Source of the DNA: Arthrobacter sp. SDTb3-6
Lineage (GTDB): Bacteria > Actinomycetota > Actinomycetes > Actinomycetales > Micrococcaceae
Reading direction: 5' to 3'
DNA: 64,000 nt
Assembly: GCF_013376095.1 (NCBI RefSeq)
Contig: NZ_JAAMFN010000006.1
Location: 1-64,000 of the forward strand
Both the position numbers and the translations under genes were made by a program. The notes beneath the pieces were generated by a model. The model searched no databases, was not told the DNA's origin, and saw only the letters and a list, made by a program, of their open reading frames with translations. Positions 8,591 to 18,205 of this stretch are shown piece by piece (the stretch's first letter is position 1; each line of letters opens with the position of its first letter).

Positions 8591-9706
8591 GTGGCCGAAC
8601 TGGACGACGGCGCCCTCCTCCCGGGCCAAATGAACATCGGCTCCGGCGGCGGGAACCGGCCATCCCGGGAGGTGGCCCCGGCCGCCGAGCCCGAGGAGCG
8701 CGAACTCGAGGCCGCGCTGCGCCCCAAAAACCTGGACGACTTTGTGGGGCAGGAACGGGTGCGCAAGCAGCTGGCCCTGGTGCTGGCCGCGTCCAAGATC
8801 CGCGGCCGCAGCGCCGACCACGTGCTGATGTCCGGCCCGCCCGGACTGGGCAAGACCACACTGGCCATGATCATCGCCGCAGAGATGAACGCACCCTTGC
8901 GCATCAGTTCGGGACCGGCCATCCAGCACGCCGGGGACCTGGCCGCCATCCTCTCCTCGCTCTCCGACGGGGAGGTGCTGTTTCTCGACGAGATCCACCG
9001 CATGTCCCGGCCCGCCGAGGAAATGCTGTACATGGCCATGGAAGATTTCCGGGTGGACATCATTGTCGGCAAGGGCGCCGGCGCCACGGCCATCCCGCTG
9101 GAACTGCCGCCCTTCACCCTGGTGGGTGCCACCACGCGCGCCGGGCTGCTGCCCGGGCCGCTGCGCGACCGCTTCGGTTTCACGGGCCACCTCGAGTTCT
9201 ACTCCGTGGAGGAGCTGGAACTGGTGCTCCGGCGCTCCGCGGGCATGCTCGACCTGAAGCTGACCAGCGCGGGGTTCGCCGAAATCGCCGGGCGCTCCCG
9301 CGGCACGCCCCGCATCGCCAACCGGCTCCTGCGCCGCGTGCGCGACTGGGCGCTGGTGCACGGCATCGAAACCATTGACGCCCGTACGGCCTCCGCCGCC
9401 CTGGACATGTACGAAGTGGACGCCCGCGGGCTTGACCGCCTGGACCGTGCCGTCCTTGAAGCCCTCGTCAACAAGTTCAACGGGGGCCCTGTGGGCCTGT
9501 CCACCCTGGCCATCGCGGTGGGCGAGGAATCCGAAACCGTGGAAACCGTGGCGGAACCCTTTCTGGTGCGCGAAGGCCTGCTGGGCCGGACCCCGCGCGG
9601 GCGCATCGCCATGCCGGCCGCCTGGGACCATCTGGGCCTGCGGATGCCGGGCAATGCCGTGGCCGCCGCCATGCTGCCGTTCGACGAGGGCGAAACTGAC
9701 GCGTAA
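8591..9706 (+). CDS. ruvB: Holliday junction branch migration ATPase RuvB
   Basis: RuvB is the hexameric AAA+ motor that drives branch migration with RuvA. The 371-residue protein has Walker A GPPGLGKT (82-89), Walker [10 protein letters not shown], sensor-1 VGATTRAG and a C-terminal winged helix with RTPRGR. The GTG at 8591 begins a 35-residue N-terminal stretch before the conserved [12 protein letters not shown] core, typical of actinobacterial RuvB. It probably forms a two-gene operon with ruvA. Confidence 0.97.
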   Translation: MAELDDGALLPGQMNIGSGGGNRPSREVAPAAEPEERELEAALRPKNLDDFVGQERVRKQLALVLAASKIRGRSADHVLMSGPPGLGKTTLAMIIAAEMNAPLRISSGPAIQHAGDLAAILSSLSDGEVLFLDEIHRMSRPAEEMLYMAMEDFRVDIIVGKGAGATAIPLELPPFTLVGATTRAGLLPGPLRDRFGFTGHLEFYSVEELELVLRRSAGMLDLKLTSAGFAEIAGRSRGTPRIANRLLRRVRDWALVHGIETIDARTASAALDMYEVDARGLDRLDRAVLEALVNKFNGGPVGLSTLAIAVGEESETVETVAEPFLVREGLLGRTPRGRIAMPAAWDHLGLRMPGNAVAAAMLPFDEGETDA

Positions 9707-9862
9707 CGGCGGTGCCGGGGCCTGGATGCAGGGTTCGGCAGCCGCCGGCCGGGGGGATTGTGGGGCCCGGGCGCCGGCCCTTCACCCCATACTCAGGATT
9801 ACCCCCTAGACTGGTATGACGTCCGGCACGCCCCCTGCGTCCCTGGCACCACCTGTTTTTCT

Positions 9863-10330
9863 ATGAATGGACCTTTTGCAGTGACCCTCAGTAGCATTTT
9901 GGCCGCCAGCCAGGCCGCTCCCGCCGGCGGATTCAACCCGATGAACCTCGTCCTGTTTGCCCTGTTTGCGCTGCTCATCATCATGATGATCCGCAAACAA
10001 CGCAAGACCAAGGCGGCAGCCCAGGAGAAGGCGTCCAAGCTGGCTCCCGGCGTGGACATCATGACCAACTTTGGCCTGTTCGGCCACGTCAAGGCCGTGG
10101 ACACCGAAGCCAACAAGATCCAGCTGGAGGTCGCCCCTGGCGTGGTGCTCAATGTGCACAGCCAGACCGTCGCCAAGATCATCGACCCCGTCGATGCCTC
10201 CGTGGACGGCTCCGCCGTTCCGGACGACGCCTCCTCCCTGACCCTCAACCTGGACAAGCCGGGAACCTCGCAGGAAACGGTTGAGGAAACCGTGGCCCGC
10301 CTGAACCAAGAAAACAACAAAGACAACTAG
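9863..10330 (+). CDS. yajC: preprotein translocase accessory subunit YajC
   Basis: YajC associates with SecDF at the membrane and supports protein export. The 155-residue protein has one membrane segment (NLVLFALFALLIIMMI, about 29-44) followed by the basic RKQRKTKAAAQEKASKL and the conserved NFGLFGHV block. The start is uncertain: ATG 9863 (MNGPFAV) and GTG 9881 (MTLSSILAAS) are both in frame and neither has a good ribosome-binding site. It precedes secD and secF, as in most bacteria. Confidence 0.88.
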   Translation: MNGPFAVTLSSILAASQAAPAGGFNPMNLVLFALFALLIIMMIRKQRKTKAAAQEKASKLAPGVDIMTNFGLFGHVKAVDTEANKIQLEVAPGVVLNVHSQTVAKIIDPVDASVDGSAVPDDASSLTLNLDKPGTSQETVEETVARLNQENNKDN

Positions 10331-10422
10331 GAATTTTCGGGGTTGGCACTGCTGTGGCGGGAACGTGCGCTGCGGCAGTTTTGCCATGTTCATTAACCCG
10401 TGACCAGTAGAAGGATCCCTTG

Positions 10423-12192
10423 ATGGCACGAACCGGCCCGACGACCACGGCGCGCAGAACCCTTCTGTGGCTGGGGGCGCTTATTCTCGTATGCATTATG
10501 GCCGTGGGGGCCGGAGTCCTCTCCGGTGCGGCATCCTGGGCCCCCAAGCTTGGCCTGGACCTTGAGGGCGGCACCCAGATGATCCTGGCCCCCAAGATTG
10601 AAGGGGCCGGCAGCATCTCGGCCGACCAGCTCAACCAGGCCGTGTCCATCATCCGCCAGCGTGTGGACGGTTCCGGCGTGTCCGAATCCCAGATCTCCAC
10701 CCAGGGCGGCCGCAACGTCGTGGTCCAGATGCCCGGCACGCCCACCACCGAACAGCGGAACCTCATCAAGGCCTCCGCGAACATGAACTTCCGTCCGGTC
10801 ATTGTTTCCAGCGAGGCGCCCGCCGGCGCCGTGCCCGTTGCCAAGCGCACGCCCGCGGACAAGCTGCCCAAGCCCACGGCCAAGCCCGCCAACGCCAGCG
10901 ACCCGAACTGGATCGATGCGGCGGTCATGAAAAAGTATGAAGCCACCAGCTGTGTTGCCCCGCTGAGCGAGCCGGACACCACCGCGGACCCGGCCAAGCC
11001 CATGGTGGCCTGTGAAGCGGACACCGGTTTCAAATACATCCTCGGTCCGGTGGAGATACCGGGCAAGTGGATCCAGACCGCATCCTATGGCCTGCAGACC
11101 GGCGCGCAGGGGGCAACCACCAACCAGTGGCAGGTCGCCCTCACGCTCATCAAGCCGCAGGGCGCCGAAGCGTTCAAGAACGTCACCCAGCGCCTGTATG
11201 CCAAATACCTGGCCAACCCGAACGACCCCCAGGCACGCTTCGCCATTGTCCTGGACGGCAACGTGGTTTCCGCCCCTGCCTCCCAGGCCGTCATCACGGA
11301 CGGGCAGTCCTCGATCACCGGCAACTTCACCGAGGCCAGCGCCAAGACCCTGGCGGACCAGTTGAAGTTCGGCGCCCTGCCGATCAGCTTCGACATCCAG
11401 TCCGACGAACAGATTTCCGCCACGTTGGGCCTCCAGCAGCTTGAAATGGGCCTGCTGGCAGGCCTCATCGGCCTGGGCCTGGTCGTGATCTATTCACTGT
11501 TCCAGTACCGCGCCCTGGGCACCGTCACCATCCTGTCCCTGGTCATCGCCGGCGGCCTGACCTACCTGGCCATCATCCTGCTGGGCTGGAGCGAAAACTA
11601 CCGCCTTTCACTGGCCGGCGTGGCCGGCATCATCGTTTCCATTGGCCAGACCGCCGACTCCTTCATTGTCTACTTTGAACGGGTCAGGGACGAACTGCGT
11701 GAAGGACGCGGGCTGGTGGCCGCCGTCGACAACGGCTGGATGCGTGCCAAACGCACCATCCTGGCGTCCAAGGCCGTGAACATCCTTGCCTCGGTGGTGC
11801 TGTACTTTGTCTCCGTCGGCAACGTGAAGGGCTTCGCCTTCACCCTGGGCCTGACGGCCGTGGCCGACCTCATTGTGGTCTTCATGTTCACCCATCCCAC
11901 GCTGCTGCTGCTGGCACGCACCAGGTTCTTCGGAGGCGGCCACCGCTTCTCCGGCCTGGACCCCGTCCAGCTGGGAGCCGTTCCGTTGTACCGGGGGGCC
12001 GGCAGGTTCCGCTCGCCCGAGGACACGCTTGCCAGGGCGCAGGGGAAGAACGCCCGCGCCGCCGGCGAGGCCGAACGCCGCCAGACCATCGCCGAACGGC
12101 GGCTGGCCGCCAAGGAAGCGGAAATGGTCGGCAGCCGGGGTGCCGGGGCCAAAAAGCCCGAGTCCAGTGACGACTCCAAGGAGAGCAAGTAA
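10423..12192 (+). CDS. secD: protein translocase subunit SecD
   Basis: SecD works with SecF to pull exported proteins across the membrane using the proton gradient. The 589-residue protein has an N-terminal membrane segment (LLWLGALILVCIMAVGAGVL), the conserved LGLDLEGGTQM strand, a large extracytoplasmic domain with a non-conserved insert rich in Lys, Pro and Ala, and five C-terminal membrane segments from about residue 345. The last 70 residues are a charged cytoplasmic tail. AAGGA lies 7 nt before ATG 10423. The TTG at 10420 is a less likely start. The stop overlaps the secF start by one base. Confidence 0.95.
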   Translation: MARTGPTTTARRTLLWLGALILVCIMAVGAGVLSGAASWAPKLGLDLEGGTQMILAPKIEGAGSISADQLNQAVSIIRQRVDGSGVSESQISTQGGRNVVVQMPGTPTTEQRNLIKASANMNFRPVIVSSEAPAGAVPVAKRTPADKLPKPTAKPANASDPNWIDAAVMKKYEATSCVAPLSEPDTTADPAKPMVACEADTGFKYILGPVEIPGKWIQTASYGLQTGAQGATTNQWQVALTLIKPQGAEAFKNVTQRLYAKYLANPNDPQARFAIVLDGNVVSAPASQAVITDGQSSITGNFTEASAKTLADQLKFGALPISFDIQSDEQISATLGLQQLEMGLLAGLIGLGLVVIYSLFQYRALGTVTILSLVIAGGLTYLAIILLGWSENYRLSLAGVAGIIVSIGQTADSFIVYFERVRDELREGRGLVAAVDNGWMRAKRTILASKAVNILASVVLYFVSVGNVKGFAFTLGLTAVADLIVVFMFTHPTLLLLARTRFFGGGHRFSGLDPVQLGAVPLYRGAGRFRSPEDTLARAQGKNARAAGEAERRQTIAERRLAAKEAEMVGSRGAGAKKPESSDDSKESK

Positions 12193-13184
12193 TGAAGAGT
12201 TTCGCCACATTCGGCAATGAGCTGTACACCGGCCAGCGGGCCTACCCGTTCGTTGGCAAGCGCAAGATCTGGTTCAGCATCACTGCCGTGGCGGTCCTGC
12301 TGTCAATCCTGGTCCCGCTGCTCAACGGCGGCTTCAACTTTGGCATCGAGTTCCGCGGCGGCTCGCAGTTCACCATCTCCGACGTGGCCAACACCAGCCC
12401 GGCCATCGGTGAAAAGGCTGCCGCCGAGAGCGTCCCCGGAACGGTGGCCGTGGTGACAAACATTGCCGGCAAGACCATGCAGGTCCAGACGGACCGCCTC
12501 TCCGACGACCAGACCATCAAGCTCAAGAACGCGCTCATGGGCGCCTACGGGGTGCCCGACAAACAGATTGCCTCCACCTTCGTGGGCCCCACCTGGGGAC
12601 AGGACGTCTCACGGCAGGCGATCATCGGCTTTGTCGTGTTCGTGCTGCTGGCCACCCTCCTGATGGCCCTGTATTTCCGCACCTGGCGGATGTCGCTGGC
12701 GGCCATCGTGGGGCTTCTCGTCGTCATGATCGTCACCGCCGGCGTCTACGGGGCATCGAACTTTGAGGTGACGCCGTCGGCCATCATCGGCTTCCTGACC
12801 ATCCTCAGCTATTCGCTGTATGACACGGTGGTGGTCTTCGACAAGATCCGGGAGAACACGGCAGACATCAAGACCTCGACAAGGCGGACCTTCAGCGAGG
12901 AGGTGAACCTTGCCGTGAACCAGACGCTGGTGCGCTCCATCAACACCATGATGGTGGCCGTGCTGCCCGTGGGATCCATCCTGTTCATCGGTGCGCTGCT
13001 GCTGGGGGCCGGCACGCTGCGTGACCTGTCCCTGGCCTTGTTCATCGGCATCATTGTCAGCACCTTCTCGACGGTCTTTGTCGCCGCACCCATGTACGCC
13101 TGGCTGCGTGAAAACGAACCCGAACTGGCCAAGCAGGCCAAGAAGGTCCTGGCCCGGCGCGCCGCCGATACGGCGGAGGCATAG
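12192..13184 (+). CDS. secF: protein translocase subunit SecF
   Basis: The partner of SecD is 330 residues with six predicted membrane segments. The motif FNFGIEFRGGSQF (about 49-61) is the SecF counterpart of the SecD LDLEGG strand. SYSLYDTVVVFDKIRENT and NTMMVAVLPVGSILFIG are conserved SecF membrane and loop blocks. The start codon overlaps the secD stop (TAATG), so the two are translationally coupled. A strong hairpin follows the stop. Confidence 0.96.
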   Translation: MKSFATFGNELYTGQRAYPFVGKRKIWFSITAVAVLLSILVPLLNGGFNFGIEFRGGSQFTISDVANTSPAIGEKAAAESVPGTVAVVTNIAGKTMQVQTDRLSDDQTIKLKNALMGAYGVPDKQIASTFVGPTWGQDVSRQAIIGFVVFVLLATLLMALYFRTWRMSLAAIVGLLVVMIVTAGVYGASNFEVTPSAIIGFLTILSYSLYDTVVVFDKIRENTADIKTSTRRTFSEEVNLAVNQTLVRSINTMMVAVLPVGSILFIGALLLGAGTLRDLSLALFIGIIVSTFSTVFVAAPMYAWLRENEPELAKQAKKVLARRAADTAEA

Positions 13185-13205
13185 CGCCTGCCGGGACGGC
13201 AGCCT

Positions 13206-13250
13206 GAACGGGCCGGGACGGGTGCAGCACGCACCGGTCCCGGCCCGTTC
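13206..13250 (+). terminator. strong hairpin after secF, no U-tract
   Basis: A 14-bp perfect stem (13206-13219 with 13237-13250) contains a second short stem, GGTGC/GCACC. It follows secF and precedes the relA promoter. It has no T-run, as is common for hairpin terminators in high-GC actinobacteria. Confidence 0.55.
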
Positions 13251-13282
13251 GCTGCGTGTCAGGCGGCGGGCTGCGCCGGGAT

Positions 13283-13294
13283 TACACTAGGTAA
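13283..13294 (+). promoter_or_regulatory. -10 box of relA promoter
   Basis: TACACT (13283-13288) is followed by 6 nt and then an in-frame ATG at 13295. Transcription would begin at or near that ATG, which could serve as a leaderless start. A second start with a Shine-Dalgarno sequence lies at 13364. Confidence 0.5.
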
Positions 13295-13363
13295 ATGCCG
13301 CACGGCGCCGGCCGGCCTGTCAAGGGCGGACCGGGGCCGGACAGACGAGGGAGGGAGTGCGTA

Positions 13364-15721
13364 GTGAGCGATCAATCACCCTCGCATGGAATTGTGGCCG
13401 ACGGATCCGGCGACGGCAACGCAGGCGGGCGTGGCGGGCGCACCGGGCACGCTGCGGCCGAGCTGCGGCCAACCTTTCCGGGACGGCGCGAACGCACCCG
13501 GTCCCGCCTGGCACGGCTGGCCGGCTGGAATACGGAAAGCCACTCGCCGATCCTGGAACCCTTGCTGCGCATTGTCCGGGCCAACAACCCCAAGGAAGAC
13601 TTCGACCTGATCACCCGTGCCTTCACGGTGGCCGAGAAATACCATGAGGGGCAAAAGCGCAAGAGCGGGGACCCCTACATCACCCACCCGGTGGCGGTTG
13701 CCACCATCCTGGCGGAGCTTGGCATGACCGGGCCCACCCTGGCCGCCGCCCTGCTGCACGACACCGTCGAAGACACGGCCTACACGCTTGATGAACTGCG
13801 GCACGACTTCAGTGACGAGATCGCCAAGCTGGTGGACGGGGTCACGAAGCTGGACAAGGTGGAGTTCGGCGACTCGGCGCAGGCGGAGACCGTGCGCAAG
13901 ATGGTCATCGCCATGGCGCAGGACATCCGCGTCCTGGTCATCAAGCTCGCCGACCGGCTGCATAACGCCCGCACCTGGCGGTTCGTCTCCGCCGAGTCCT
14001 CCGGCCGCAAGGCACGCGAGACCCTGGACATCTTTGCGCCCCTGGCCCACCGGCTGGGCATGAACACCATCAAGTGGGAACTTGAGGACCTGTCGTTTGC
14101 CGCGCTGTACCCCAAGGTGTACGAGGAACTGGTCCGCATGGTGCAGGACCGTACGCCGCAGCGGGAAAGGCACCTGGCCGTCATCCGCCGCCAGATCAGC
14201 GAAGACCTGCGCGGAGCCAAGATCAAGGCGGAGATCACCGGCCGTCCCAAGCACTACTACTCGGTGTACCAAAAGATGGTGGTCCGGGCCAAGGACTTTG
14301 ACGACATCAACGACCTGATGGGCGTGCGCGTCCTGGTCGACACGGTGCGCGACTGCTACGCCGCCCTGGGCACCATCCATGCCCGCTGGAACCCGCTGCC
14401 CGGCCGGTTCAAGGATTACATTGCCATGCCGAAATTCAACATGTACCAGTCGCTGCACACCACGGTGATCGGCCCTGACGGCAAGCCGGTGGAAATCCAG
14501 ATCCGCACCCATGAAATGCACCAGCGCGCCGAATACGGCGTGGCGGCACACTGGAAGTACAAGACCGGGAACAAAAGCCCCGTCTCCGGCCAGGAGGACA
14601 TGAACTGGCTGCGCACCCTGGTTGACTGGCAGCAGGAGACCTCGGACCCGGGGGAGTTCCTGGACTCCCTGCGCTACGAGATGAACGCCCGCGAAGTCTT
14701 TGTCTACACCCCCAAGGGCCAGGTCATCGCGCTGCCCGCCGGCTCCACGCCCGTCGACTTTGCCTATGCCGTGCACACCGAGGTCGGGCACCGCACCATC
14801 GGTGCCCGCGTGAACGGCAAGCTCGTCCCGCTCAACAGCGAGCTGGAACACGGCGACACCGTGGAGATCTTCACCTCGAAGGCCGAGGGGGCCGGCCCCA
14901 GCCAGGACTGGCAAAACTTCGTCAAGAGCGCACGGGCCCGGAACAAGATCCGGCAGTGGTTCAGCAAGGAACGCCGCGAAGAGTCCATCGAAAAGGGCAA
15001 GGAACTGCTGACCAAGCAGATGCGCAAGCAAAACCTGCCGCTGCAAAAAATGATGACGCACGACGCCCTCACCGCCGTCACCCAGCATTTCCGGTACGTG
15101 GACATCGCCGGGCTGTACGCCGCCGTGGGCGACGGGCACACCTCCGCCCAGTCCGTCGTCGAACGCCTCATTGACGTCCTGGGCGTCAACGACGACATTG
15201 AGGACGCCGCCCGGCCCGTGGCCACCCACGTCTCCAACGCCCGGTCGAGGGTCTCGGATTCCGGGGTGATCGTGCACGGCGTGGACGACGTGCTGGTCAA
15301 GCTGGCGCGTTGCTGCACGCCCGTGCCGCCGGATCCGATCGCCGGCTATGTCACGAAGGGCTCGGGCGTGTCCGTGCACCGGGAGGACTGCCCCAACCTG
15401 GTGCACCTGAAGAACAGTGATCCCGGCAAGCTCGTCGACGTCGAATGGGCCCCCACGCAGTCCGGGGTGTTCCTGGTGGAGATCCAGGTGGAGGCGCTGG
15501 ACCGCAAGAGCCTGCTCTCGGACGTCACCCGGGTGCTGTCCGAAAGCCACGTCAACATCCTGGCCGCCAGCGTCAAGACCTCGCGCGACAGGGTGGCGCT
15601 CTCCCGCTTTGCGTTTGAAATGGGCGATCCGAAGTACCTGCACCACGTGCTCAACGCCGTGAGGCGCATTGACGGCGTGTTTGACGTCTACCGGACGTCC
15701 GGCTCCCAGCGCCGCAACTAG
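13364..15721 (+). CDS. relA: bifunctional (p)ppGpp synthetase/hydrolase RelA/SpoT (Rsh)
   Basis: This enzyme makes and degrades (p)ppGpp in the stringent response. In the 785-residue form, HDTVED (132-137) is the hydrolase HD site, GRPKHYYSVYQKM (about 295) begins the synthetase domain, the TGS domain starts near EVFVYTPKGQVIALP, and an ACT domain ends the protein. Both catalytic halves look intact, so it is probably bifunctional. The GTG at 13364 has GAGGGAGGGAG upstream. An in-frame ATG at 13295 placed 6 nt after a -10 box could add 23 residues. Confidence 0.95.
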   Translation: MSDQSPSHGIVADGSGDGNAGGRGGRTGHAAAELRPTFPGRRERTRSRLARLAGWNTESHSPILEPLLRIVRANNPKEDFDLITRAFTVAEKYHEGQKRKSGDPYITHPVAVATILAELGMTGPTLAAALLHDTVEDTAYTLDELRHDFSDEIAKLVDGVTKLDKVEFGDSAQAETVRKMVIAMAQDIRVLVIKLADRLHNARTWRFVSAESSGRKARETLDIFAPLAHRLGMNTIKWELEDLSFAALYPKVYEELVRMVQDRTPQRERHLAVIRRQISEDLRGAKIKAEITGRPKHYYSVYQKMVVRAKDFDDINDLMGVRVLVDTVRDCYAALGTIHARWNPLPGRFKDYIAMPKFNMYQSLHTTVIGPDGKPVEIQIRTHEMHQRAEYGVAAHWKYKTGNKSPVSGQEDMNWLRTLVDWQQETSDPGEFLDSLRYEMNAREVFVYTPKGQVIALPAGSTPVDFAYAVHTEVGHRTIGARVNGKLVPLNSELEHGDTVEIFTSKAEGAGPSQDWQNFVKSARARNKIRQWFSKERREESIEKGKELLTKQMRKQNLPLQKMMTHDALTAVTQHFRYVDIAGLYAAVGDGHTSAQSVVERLIDVLGVNDDIEDAARPVATHVSNARSRVSDSGVIVHGVDDVLVKLARCCTPVPPDPIAGYVTKGSGVSVHREDCPNLVHLKNSDPGKLVDVEWAPTQSGVFLVEIQVEALDRKSLLSDVTRVLSESHVNILAASVKTSRDRVALSRFAFEMGDPKYLHHVLNAVRRIDGVFDVYRTSGSQRRN

Positions 15722-15743
15722 GGCCCGCCCACCGGGGCCGCGG

Positions 15744-16319
15744 TCAGGGCTCCAGCAGCCGGCGGAGCAGGGCCAGGGCCCGGCGCCTGCCGGGGATGTG
15801 GTGCGCCGTGGCCAGCGCGGCATTGATGCGCCCCAGCGGACACTGCAGTTCCGGCGCCGCGGACAGTGCCAGCAGCACGGGTACGGCGGCCGCCGGTGGT
15901 TCGTGCATGGCGACGTCCACGGCCGTGCGCAGCGCGCACGTGACGCGCGCTCCGCCAAGCTGTTCGACGTCGTACGTCCCCAGGTGCACTTCATGGACGG
16001 TGCATCCGCTGTGCGGCGGCAGCGAGGTGGTGCGGTGGCGGCGGTCCAGGAGCAGGCAGATGGCCGCGGGTGGCGGGGCGCAGCCGTGGATCCAGGCGGC
16101 CGAGCCACGTCCCAGCACCGCCCGCGCTGCCATGGAGGCCGGCACCTGGTGGGCCAGCGCGGCCGCGCGGAGTGCCGGCGTTTCCGGCTCCGCGGCGGAC
16201 CGGAAGGCCTTGCCGAACACACGCACCAGCACGCCGTCGAGCTCCATGGCGCACAGCTCGGCGAGGGTGAACTGGGCATCCGGGGCCAGGATGCCGTCGG
16301 GCTCAAGTGAATCGGGCAT
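15744..16319 (-). CDS. hypothetical protein resembling AbiEi-type antitoxin C-terminal domain
   Basis: This 191-residue protein has no confident assignment. The middle resembles the AbiEi antitoxin-like fold: AARAVLGRGSAAWIHG (about 70-85), a strand region LLLDRRH, then ARVTCALRTAVDVAMHE (about 122-138), which recalls the 'vTs..RTavDla' motif. No winged-helix N-terminus and no AbiEii nucleotidyltransferase toxin are nearby, so a toxin-antitoxin role is unsupported. The start is uncertain. ATG 16319 is used, ATG 16337 is possible, and anything further upstream lies in the T-tract of a terminator. It converges with relA. Confidence 0.6.
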   Translation of the reverse strand: MPDSLEPDGILAPDAQFTLAELCAMELDGVLVRVFGKAFRSAAEPETPALRAAALAHQVPASMAARAVLGRGSAAWIHGCAPPPAAICLLLDRRHRTTSLPPHSGCTVHEVHLGTYDVEQLGGARVTCALRTAVDVAMHEPPAAAVPVLLALSAAPELQCPLGRINAALATAHHIPGRRRALALLRRLLEP

Positions 16320-16350
16320 GTGCCCAGCCTGCACCATGGGACGGGGACGC

Positions 16351-16397
16351 AAAAAGGCCCCCGGGGGCGGATTGTGGACAACCCGGCCCGGGGGCCC
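16351..16397 (-). terminator. intrinsic terminator of the DUF349 gene
   Basis: On the minus strand a GGCCCCCGG/CCGGGGGCC stem is followed by TTTTT (plus-strand A-run at 16351-16355). It lies 16 nt beyond the DUF349 gene stop. The loop contains TTGTCCACA, a sequence identical to an actinobacterial DnaA box. Confidence 0.75.
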
Positions 16398-16412
16398 TGT
16401 GAAGCGCTTGGC

Positions 16413-18083
16413 TCAGCTAAAGTCCTCGGCAGCCTTGCGGACCTGCTCAAGCCAGAGCTCGCGTGCTGCGAGTGCCTCCTTGGCCTTCGCTGATTTGCGG
16501 GCATCGCCGGCCTTCTCCGCGGCGGCCAGTTCTTCCTTCAGCCCGGCGATGGTCGCCTCCAGCTGCGCCAGCGCACTGCTGGTGCGGGCCTTGGCCTCGG
16601 GGTCGCTGCGGCGCCAGTTGTCGTCGTCGGCGGCCTTGACGGCGTCCTCCACCTTGCGGAGTGCACCCTCCACGCGCTGCATGTCCGCACGCGGCACCTT
16701 GCCGGCCTCTTCCCAGCGGTCCCGGATGGACTGCAGTGCCTTCTTGGCGGCAGCCAGGTCGGTGACGGGCAGCAGGGCCTGGGCCTCGGTGATGAGTGCT
16801 TCCTTGACCACCAGGTTGGCACCAAACGCTTCGTCGATGGCCTCGTTGGCGGCCTGGCGGGCCTTGAAGAACTTGTCCTGGGCGGCCCGGAAGCGGTTCC
16901 AGAGGGCGTCGTCGTCCTTTCGGCTGGCGCGCGGGGAGGCCTTCCACTGGTCCATCAGCTGGCGGTATTCCCCGGCGGCGTAGCCCCATTCGGTGGAGGT
17001 GGAGAGCTCCTCAGCGGCGGCAATCAAGGCTTCCTTGGCAGCCTTGGCCGCGGCATTGTTGTTGTCCAGCTGGGAGAAGTAGGCGCGGCGGTGGCGGTCA
17101 AAGACGGTGCGGGCGCTGCGGAAGCGCTTCCACAGGCCCTCTTCGGTGGCCCGGCCCAGGCGCATGCCCGTTTTCTGTGCCTGCTTCCACGACTCAAAGA
17201 GCTCGTTCATGCGGGCGCTGCTGACCTTCCACATGACCGTGGCGGGATCCTCGGCGGCAATCGCCTCGGCCTCGGCAACAATGGCCTCACGGGCCGCGAG
17301 CTCCACGCCCCGGGCGGCCTCGTGGGTGGCGCGCTCGGCCGCCTGGAGGGCCTTGATGGACTCCTCCAAGGTGGCCAGGCGGGCCAGCGCGGCGTTGACG
17401 TCGCCCACGCTGTTGCGTTCGCCCAGCTGGGACCGCAGGTGGTTCACGGTCTTGTTCATGTCGGTCGTGGCGGCCTTGGCCTCGACGCGCTGTTCCAGCA
17501 GCGTGATCTGGGCGGTGATGTCCTCGAACTTGCGGGCAAAGTAGGCCAGGGCCTCGTCCTTGCTGGCACCGGGGTACTGGCCCACCGGGAACTCTTCGCC
17601 GTCCAGCTTCAGGAAAACGTGGCCGTCCTCTTCGGCGCGGCCAAACTTTGCCGCTTCGGCAAGGTCCACGGGTGCTGCCGGTGCCGGTGCCGGTGCCGGT
17701 GCGGGCACCGGTGCCGCGGCGGCCGGTGCACCGGGAACCTTGGGCCGGGCCGCAAAGGCCGCCGGTGAGGGCGCCACGGGGGAGGGAGCAGCAGGTGAGG
17801 GCGCGGCGGGTGTGGCGGCCGCGGGGGCCGGTGCCTCAGGTGCCGCGGGGGCCGGTGCGGGAACGTCCGCAGCCGCGGCCTCCTCTTCCTGTGCCGGTTC
17901 GGGTGCCGCCCCTCGCGTTGCCTCGGAGGTTTCCTCGGGCGTTGGCTCGGTCCCTGCAGGGTCCGCCGGGGCTGCCTCCGTGGGGCCAGCCGTTTCGGGG
18001 GAGGCCCCGTTGGCTGGTGCCTGGGTGTCCTCCGCGTCAGTGTGCAGGGCCGTTGATTCGTCGGATTGTTGACTGTGTGTCAC
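16413..18083 (-). CDS. DUF349 domain protein with Ala/Pro-rich N-terminus
   Basis: This 556-residue protein is common in actinobacteria but its function is not established. The first 140 residues are acidic and then Pro-Ala-rich, with a PAPAPAPAP run, and are probably disordered. The rest is helical and contains about three DUF349 repeats, recognisable by W-K-x-A/S and LWxRFRxA patterns: SWKQAQKTGMRLG...LWKRFRSARTVFDRH (about 317-350), QWKASPRASRKDDDALWNRFRAAQDKFFKAR (about 394-424) and IRDRWEEAGKVP (about 461-472). The GTG at 18083 is the start. A terminator follows. Confidence 0.85.
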   Translation of the reverse strand: MTHSQQSDESTALHTDAEDTQAPANGASPETAGPTEAAPADPAGTEPTPEETSEATRGAAPEPAQEEEAAAADVPAPAPAAPEAPAPAAATPAAPSPAAPSPVAPSPAAFAARPKVPGAPAAAAPVPAPAPAPAPAAPVDLAEAAKFGRAEEDGHVFLKLDGEEFPVGQYPGASKDEALAYFARKFEDITAQITLLEQRVEAKAATTDMNKTVNHLRSQLGERNSVGDVNAALARLATLEESIKALQAAERATHEAARGVELAAREAIVAEAEAIAAEDPATVMWKVSSARMNELFESWKQAQKTGMRLGRATEEGLWKRFRSARTVFDRHRRAYFSQLDNNNAAAKAAKEALIAAAEELSTSTEWGYAAGEYRQLMDQWKASPRASRKDDDALWNRFRAAQDKFFKARQAANEAIDEAFGANLVVKEALITEAQALLPVTDLAAAKKALQSIRDRWEEAGKVPRADMQRVEGALRKVEDAVKAADDDNWRRSDPEAKARTSSALAQLEATIAGLKEELAAAEKAGDARKSAKAKEALAARELWLEQVRKAAEDFS

Positions 18084-18205
18084 CGCTAAAAGTCTTTCGC
18101 GTCGATGGAAGTCTGGCAGGAAAAAACGTTGATCGATGTGGCCGGGATCGAACGTGCTGCGGTCCCGGGGGCGCGCTGGCGCCTGGACGGGGTGGCCTTT
18201 TGAAA

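Noticed and set aside
15744-16319. Toxin-antitoxin system
   Set aside because: Only one gene is present and no toxin-like neighbour exists. The flanking genes are relA and a DUF349 gene.
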